From Emmonsiellopsis sp. PD_33 (lineage: Eukaryota; Ascomycota; Eurotiomycetes; Onygenales; Ajellomycetaceae): DNA of 64,000 bases. The DNA lies in contig JANTQF010000179.1 in assembly GCA_032988165.1 (NCBI GenBank), forward strand, positions 1 to 64,000, given 5' to 3'. Positions 59,228 through 64,000 of this stretch are shown here, in pieces. The translations under genes were made by a program, and so were the position numbers. How positions within the stretch are numbered: position 1 is the stretch's first letter; each line of letters begins with the position of its first letter. The notes under the pieces were generated by a model. The model made no database searches and had not been told where the DNA came from. It worked only from the letters and a program-made list of their open reading frames with translations.

Positions 59228-60730
59228 CTACAAACCCTCCCCCCGCACAAACGGCGTCGGATAACTAGGCCCATACGCCCGCCGCTGCAGTCTAATAGAC
59301 TCCTGCGTCTTATACCCATGCAACGCCACCGCCTCCGGTCCAGCAACAGTCCGCAGAACCATGGACTGGGACTGGGACCGGGGGGAGCGGTCTTGCTCCT
59401 CTCCCTTCCCACCACCACCGACGACGCCGCCAGGAGCGCGACCAACACGCCCTCCCGCCTCACCTTCGCCCGCCAAGCTCCGCTCCGCAGCCACCGCATG
59501 CGCGCACCGGCGATATACAGACATCACCGCCAGCGCCGTGCCCACGACCCACCACGCGAAGAGAATCGGCAGGGCGCGGGATGCGCGATCCATGCAGCCG
59601 TCGCCGCTCCAGATCTGGATGAGGAGCTGGTAGGTCTCGTGCGTGGGGAGGGCGTAGCCCCAGCGGAAGAAGCGCGGGCAGAGCTCAAGCGGGGCCAGGC
59701 TGCTGGCGGCGTTGACCACGAGCCAGGTGAGCATGAAGAAGGGCATGAGTTTGGCGTCGATATAGGCCGTGGCGATGTCCATGATGTTGAAGTTTATGGC
59801 CATGTATAGCCATAGCACCATCCAGGTGAGGGTGAAGTGGGTGGGCGTTACGCTCCAGCCGTCGCGGAAGTACCAGATGTAGCCTGTCGTGCAGAGGGAG
59901 GCGATGAGGGTGTAGCTGGTTGAGACGGCGGTGCGGAGGGTGGAGTTTGCTACGGGGCTGAGTTTGTGGAAGAGGTGGAAGTCCGATGAGATGCCGTTTA
60001 GGGCCATTAGGAAGAAGAATTGTTGCAGGATTGGCATTTCCATTGATACCGTGTTGTAGAAGATGCGGGTGCCTTGGGTGGTGGGCTTGATGTTGATTTC
60101 TGTGGCGGGGAGGGGGTCCATGAGGACGTTGACGGTGGCGGCCTTGCTTAGGTCGGCGGCAGTTTGGGCAATCCCCGTGCCGTTGATGTGTCCGTATGCG
60201 ACGCGGCTTGCTGCGATGAGCTTTTGCAGATTGGCCATGATATACCCTTCGGCAAATGCCGAATAGCGCGCGCCGTTCCACACATAGGAGAGTGCGGGGG
60301 ATTGGCTGTATGTTTCTGCTACTGTCTCGTTGGTTACGGCGGCTGCGAGGCGCTCTGATGCGCCTTGATGCGTGTATACAGTTGCCCAGTAATCCCCGCG
60401 ACAGACGGCCTCGTATGCGTGCTCGGTTCCTGGGTATTGGGAGACGGGGTGGTGGATGAGGGTGGGGAAACTGGGCGCTTTCAGCATTTCATATGCGGCC
60501 AGGACTGATTGACCGATGACGCCGCTGTCATCGTAGTCGACGAAGAGAACGTTGAAGTTGTGCACTTTGGAGGTGGCCTTGAAGATTGTGCCGTAGAGAT
60601 AGGTGAGGTTTGCGAGGAAGAGGATCTGGAGGAGGAGAAACCCCATGCCAATGGCGAGGAGGAAGTGCTTTTGGATTCTGCGCCAGTAGCCATTGTCTAC
60701 TACTGGTCTTTGTCTGGCGGGTTCGAACAT
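59228..60730 (-). CDS. SNG1-family membrane protein (DUF3533)
   Basis: Yeast Sng1 confers resistance to nitrosoguanidine and affects plasma-membrane lipid asymmetry; fungal paralogues are numerous and mostly untested. A single exon of 500 residues. Topology is typical of the family: a short basic N-terminus, one membrane segment at about 25-47 (LLAIGMGFLLLQILFLANLTY), a large external loop of about 200 residues containing FVDYDDSGVIGQSVL, YWATVYTHQGASERL and likely N-glycosylation sites (NET, NGT), and then about five membrane segments from residue 235 to 405, including LTWMVLWLYMAINFNIMD and FFMLTWLVVNAAS. The tail after 410 is Gly/Ser/Arg-rich cytosolic low complexity. The ATG at 60730 is the first in frame and fits the family start. 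Which Sng1 paralogue this is cannot be told. Confidence 0.92.
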   Translation of the reverse strand: MFEPARQRPVVDNGYWRRIQKHFLLAIGMGFLLLQILFLANLTYLYGTIFKATSKVHNFNVLFVDYDDSGVIGQSVLAAYEMLKAPSFPTLIHHPVSQYPGTEHAYEAVCRGDYWATVYTHQGASERLAAAVTNETVAETYSQSPALSYVWNGARYSAFAEGYIMANLQKLIAASRVAYGHINGTGIAQTAADLSKAATVNVLMDPLPATEINIKPTTQGTRIFYNTVSMEMPILQQFFFLMALNGISSDFHLFHKLSPVANSTLRTAVSTSYTLIASLCTTGYIWYFRDGWSVTPTHFTLTWMVLWLYMAINFNIMDIATAYIDAKLMPFFMLTWLVVNAASSLAPLELCPRFFRWGYALPTHETYQLLIQIWSGDGCMDRASRALPILFAWWVVGTALAVMSVYRRCAHAVAAERSLAGEGEAGGRVGRAPGGVVGGGGKGEEQDRSPRSQSQSMVLRTVAGPEAVALHGYKTQESIRLQRRAYGPSYPTPFVRGEGL

Positions 60731-61665
60731 GTTGTTTATAAGGGATCGTCGTTGGGGGTTCTAGGGGGATGTATCACCACTGGCACTCTATGGAGATGTA
60801 TATGGGCCCTGTTTTTACCTCCATGCACACATCAGTCATATATGCCTCCCATCTATTGTTATAAATGGGATAGAGGCTGAACTTATTGTTTGAGAAACGC
60901 ACCGGGAATAAAAAAATCAAGACTACATAGTTACCGGCACAGGGGGCCAATTCAAGAATCTATTATGATTTGTAACTAGGGACGCTGCCGCTCTATCTCG
61001 TTATGCATGGCATAGCCAATTGCCTCCGCAAACTTTTATATAGTTCTGACAATTATAATCCCTGGAAGATATGTCCAATGAAATCGAGGGGTAGTGTCCC
61101 TATAGTAGGAGACTGTAGTCTGATAATGACGGACTCGAGCTGGTTGTTTGCCCAAAAAAGCTTATTTCCTGTACGCGTATTAAATAGCAGTGTTCTGATT
61201 GATTGGAACGTAAAACCTTGTAGATTTGTAAGAAGCTGGCAGGACCGTTGTTGTGAAATGCTTATAAAGGACTGAATATACTGTCCAAAGCCCAGCTCAA
61301 AGCCCATTCAGCCACAGCGAGAAACCAATCGGATACCCTAGCAGCAGGACTTGCCCAGGATTATCGAAATTATTGAACATGTTAGGTAACGGTGAGTCAG
61401 CTAGGACCTCACCCAGGGTGCTATGTTACAAAATGCTGACACTGCGGCCTGAGATGAAGAGGTGAGGTGGTTCTTGTTCCCGAATCGGAAGTTAGCCCTA
61501 ACCTGTCTCTCTTCATCTCTATCTTCATACTCCTAGGGATATATATGCCCAACCATTACAAAACTGCTCCAATGTTCCATTGAATATCTCATATCTCATA
61601 GCCCCATAGCCTTGTCTTCCTTCCAGTCCAGCCACCCCCTTTCCATCTAAACCGATCCCTCCAGC
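60731..61665. other. Gap without a supported gene
   Basis: Promoter side of the SNG1-like gene and 3' flank of the NTF2-like gene. Only short frames without motifs. Confidence 0.5.
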
Positions 61666-62139
61666 TCAAGCTCCGCCTTGAGCCTCTCTCTTCTCTTTAT
61701 TCTCCTCCGCCCTCTTAATCAATCCAAACAACTCACCAACCTTTATGCTATCCAAAAACTCCACATTCCTCACAATCTTCTCCCCGCTCTCATCCAGCGT
61801 AAACATGAACACATACTCCCCCTCCTGCTCCCACTTCTCCCCATCATCCGTCAAATCCTCCCGAAACACCAGCCGACTCGTCGCCCACACCACGACCTGA
61901 TTACTCCCCTCGCTCTCAATATATTCTTTCGCCGTTAGGGGGAAACGGGTCAGGACGCTGCGCAGGCGAGCGATGCTGGCTAGCGTGCCTTGTTTGTCTC
62001 GAGTTCCCGCCAGGCCTAGGGACGCTGGGGCGAAGTGGTGAGTGTAGTTTTCTGCGAGGAGCGGGGATATGATCTCCGGGTCTAGGTCTATGACGGAATC
62101 GATGAACTTCTTTATCGTTTGGAGGCGTTTGGAGGACAT
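61666..62139 (-). CDS. NTF2/SnoaL-like fold small protein
   Basis: A single-exon protein of 157 residues. The pattern is an N-terminal helix pair (SSKRLQTIKKFIDSVIDLD), a LLAENYTHHFAPAS turn, then strands such as SNQVVVWATSRLVFRED, GEYVFMFTLDESGEKIV and NVEFLDSIKVGELF. This helix-then-curved-sheet order, with a conserved His/Tyr pocket region and the common IVRNVEFLDS ending, fits the NTF2-like/SnoaL superfamily of fungal small proteins. The tail is a charged helix (KRAEENKEKREAQGGA). Members are enzymes or ligand binders with varied roles, and the substrate is unknown here. A secondary-metabolite role cannot be argued because no biosynthetic neighbours are present. The coding strand's reverse is T/C-rich, which produces a chance frame on the plus strand. 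Confidence 0.82.
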   Translation of the reverse strand: MSSKRLQTIKKFIDSVIDLDPEIISPLLAENYTHHFAPASLGLAGTRDKQGTLASIARLRSVLTRFPLTAKEYIESEGSNQVVVWATSRLVFREDLTDDGEKWEQEGEYVFMFTLDESGEKIVRNVEFLDSIKVGELFGLIKRAEENKEKREAQGGA

Positions 62140-63200
62140 TTTTTTTCTTTCTTTCTTGGGTGTCTGCCTGTCTGAGTGGGTAGGGTGTGGTTTTGGGATT
62201 TTTTGAAAAAGGTAACTAGGAGATTCTCGGAGGGACGTTGATGCTGAGGATTTGGGGACTATGGAAGGGGTATGAAAGGGTTATTTATGTCGAGAAGATA
62301 TGCGTATAATGATAGTCAACAGTAATTCCGGTGATTCCGAATACGCTACACTGCGTATGAATATAGGAGGTTACTTGGAAGAACTAGGTTAGAAATACGC
62401 TTCATATATCCCGATCACCAATGCGGTGATGTTTTAGTTTGTATATCTGTGCTGATCCCATATGGGCTTACCCCAATCATGAACCATAGCCAGCATGGAT
62501 TCCCCATGCCAGAAGTCATTAAAATTGTATGGATCATGAGTATTATTCTGTTCAATGTAAAGCGTATAATTGCCGGTTATTCTCTGAGGATAGCTATTTC
62601 CTCCTTACCTCATCAGCTTATCTATAAGCTTGGTGGATATATATATATATATATATATATATGGATATGAAGAATATCAACGGTGAATTGCATTGCAAAA
62701 CAGTTGTGAATTGGATGTCTCTTCGAGAGAGATTAGCGCCCACATTAAATGGGATAGGTGGGCTTTATGCTGATTTTTGACGTCGGACTGAAGTCTTTAA
62801 TGATTAAAAGGAACTACGTCATATCAAAGTTGCGGGAAAGGAACAGTTCATATCCAACATGCGGCATATAGCAAAGCAAAACAATATTCTGGTTATTTAT
62901 TCAGGTTCATAGGTAGCCAGTTTGTCCTACATGTTTGATTTTATATACCTTTACGCCCCGGCGTAGAGCTGAAAGGCTGAATTTAGCTCCAAACCCAATT
63001 CCACCCGCCCACCATAGACAGATCCGCGTCTTCCCCATCCAACTCCAACTTCATCCCATCCCTCTCTCCCGCAGGACAACTGCTGACATCCCGCGGGGAA
63101 TTCCTGGAGCCGCAGTCTGTCTCTACGCCCAAGGCTTTCTGGGAATACTCCCGCAGCCGCGTTCTTTTATCAGTCCGTCCCTCCCCGCACAAGACCAAGT
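62140..63200. other. Gap between divergent genes
   Basis: Promoters of the NTF2-like gene (left) and of the pyroglutamyl-peptidase gene (right). A frame starting at 62935 overlaps the latter's start out of phase and shows no motif. Confidence 0.5.
62637..62662 (+). repeat. (AT)13 dinucleotide repeat
   Basis: Thirteen uninterrupted AT units in intergenic DNA. Length is likely to vary between strains. Confidence 0.95.
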
Positions 63201-64000
63201 ATGGGTGATCTTGGCCCCGCAGTGTCCGATGAGATAGAGAGACTCGCAGACGGCCTGGTAGCGAGGGAGTCGGTTGAGGATATTGATGTGCTGGTTACTG
63301 GCTTTGGTGTACGTGAAGCCACCTTGATCCCATACCCGTATCTCCATGGCCTTTCGATCGTATAGTTAGGGTTGCTGCGGGGTGATTGATTACTACCAGG
63401 CCCAACCCTCACCGCAACCAACCCCAATGATATAGAGTCCAACCAAACTAATAACAATCACTAAACATCTAGCCTTTCAAAACCAACCCCCTGAACCCCT
63501 CCTTTCTCATCGCCTCCGCTCTACCCACCACCATCTCCCTCCCTCCCTCTCCCACATCCCCCGACTCCCCACCCCGCCGCGTCCGCATCCACACCCATCC
63601 CACCCCCGTCCGCGTCTCCTACTCCGCCGTCCGCACCACAGTCCCCTCAATAATAGACTCCTTTAAGAACGACCACGATGGCCGCCCACCAGACCTCATC
63701 ATCCACATCGGCATGGCCTCCACCCGCCCCTACTACACCGTCGAGACCCGCGCCCACCGCGACGGGTACAGAATCACCGACGTAGACGGGGAGGTTGGTC
63801 TTGATGACGGCGAAGTCCGCTGGAAAGACGCCGGACTGCCTGCCATGTTGGAGCCGGGACCAAACAGTGCCACCACCACCACCAGCACCACAGGAGACTC
63901 TGACGACGACAAAACACCCACACCATCCCTGACCGCGATATCCACAACCTCCACCATCGTCAGCGCAACCACAACGGAGCCAACTACGTCGACCCCAGCC
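63201..64000 (+). CDS. Pyroglutamyl-peptidase I (5' part, cut by window end)
   Basis: A cysteine peptidase (family C15) that removes N-terminal pyroglutamate from peptides in the cytosol. Two exons are visible, join(63201..63308, 63473..64000 and beyond), with GTACGT/TAG intron ends; the intron interrupts the signature exactly after Gly in DVLVTGFG/PFKTNPLNPSF. The family words DLIIHIGMASTRPYY and TVETRAHRDGYRITDVDG follow, and the Glu in VETRAHRDGY fits the catalytic glutamate position. The catalytic Cys and His are expected further on, outside the window. After about residue 150 a Thr/Ser-rich insert begins that is not part of the bacterial enzyme. Thus 212 residues are seen, and the gene runs off the right end. 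The ATG at 63201 is the only one giving a short, acidic N-terminus followed directly by the signature. Confidence 0.88.

Noticed and set aside
59195..59809. 204-codon plus-strand frame opposite the SNG1-like gene
   Set aside because: Antisense; the minus-strand protein has the expected membrane topology.
1..64000. Secondary-metabolite cluster, intact transposon, CRISPR-like array, viral insertion
   Set aside because: No PKS, NRPS, terpene cyclase, transposase, reverse transcriptase, regularly spaced repeat array or viral protein motif was seen on either strand.

Overview
The window is nuclear DNA from a filamentous ascomycete (Pezizomycotina), most likely Eurotiomycetes and perhaps Onygenales. 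The grounds are genes broken by short introns (50-183 bp) with GTRNGT donors, CTAAC-type branch sites and YAG acceptors, long AT-rich gaps with microsatellites, and a gene set with filamentous-fungal features (an SNG1-family membrane protein, a NimT-type Cdc25, a Bub1 carrying Mad3 motifs). Splice models were built by hand so that reading frame and family motifs join; none was checked against transcripts.

Layout. 0.2-1.9 kb: an MFS monosaccharide transporter (-). 1.9-6.4 kb: gene-poor. 6.4-7.8 kb: a secreted Ala-rich protein (+). About 8.6-9.1 kb: a doubtful small gene (-). 10.2-20.1 kb: a divergent pair, the Cwf19-like/Drn1 protein (-) and the giant ribosome-biogenesis factor Utp20 (+), sharing a 243-bp promoter. 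20.5-24.5 kb: another divergent pair, the mitochondrial Hsp70 helper Zim17 (-) and cullin-3 (+). 25.7-30.1 kb: GINS subunit Sld5 (-) and the mitotic phosphatase Cdc25 (-). 33.6-34.8 kb: an F-box protein (-). 37.1-38.5 kb: a tartrate/D-malate dehydrogenase-like enzyme (+). 39.2-42.5 kb: three identical tRNA-Asn(GTT) genes in mixed orientation, with a decayed FAD-monooxygenase pseudogene between two of them. 42.9-46.0 kb: AP endonuclease Apn1 (-) and a dienelactone-hydrolase-family protein (-). 46.8-50.9 kb: Bub1/Mad3 checkpoint kinase (+). 53.5-55.6 kb: a large unrecognised Ser/Pro-rich protein with a conserved Trp-containing basic block (-). 59.2-60.7 kb: an SNG1-like membrane protein (-). 61.7-62.1 kb: an NTF2/SnoaL-like protein (-). 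63.2 kb to the edge: pyroglutamyl-peptidase I, cut by the window end (+).

How it fits together. The genes are mostly single-copy housekeeping functions: DNA replication (Sld5), repair (Apn1), mitotic control (Cdc25, Bub1), ubiquitin ligation (Cul3, F-box) and RNA processing (Drn1-like, Utp20). No biosynthetic cluster, intact transposon, CRISPR-like array or virus-derived gene is visible. The least ordinary items are the Bub1 protein with both Mad3 KEN boxes and a complete kinase, the tRNA-Asn/pseudogene patch, the unrecognised 674-residue protein, the secreted Ala-rich protein, and very small coding exons (14 and 37 bp).
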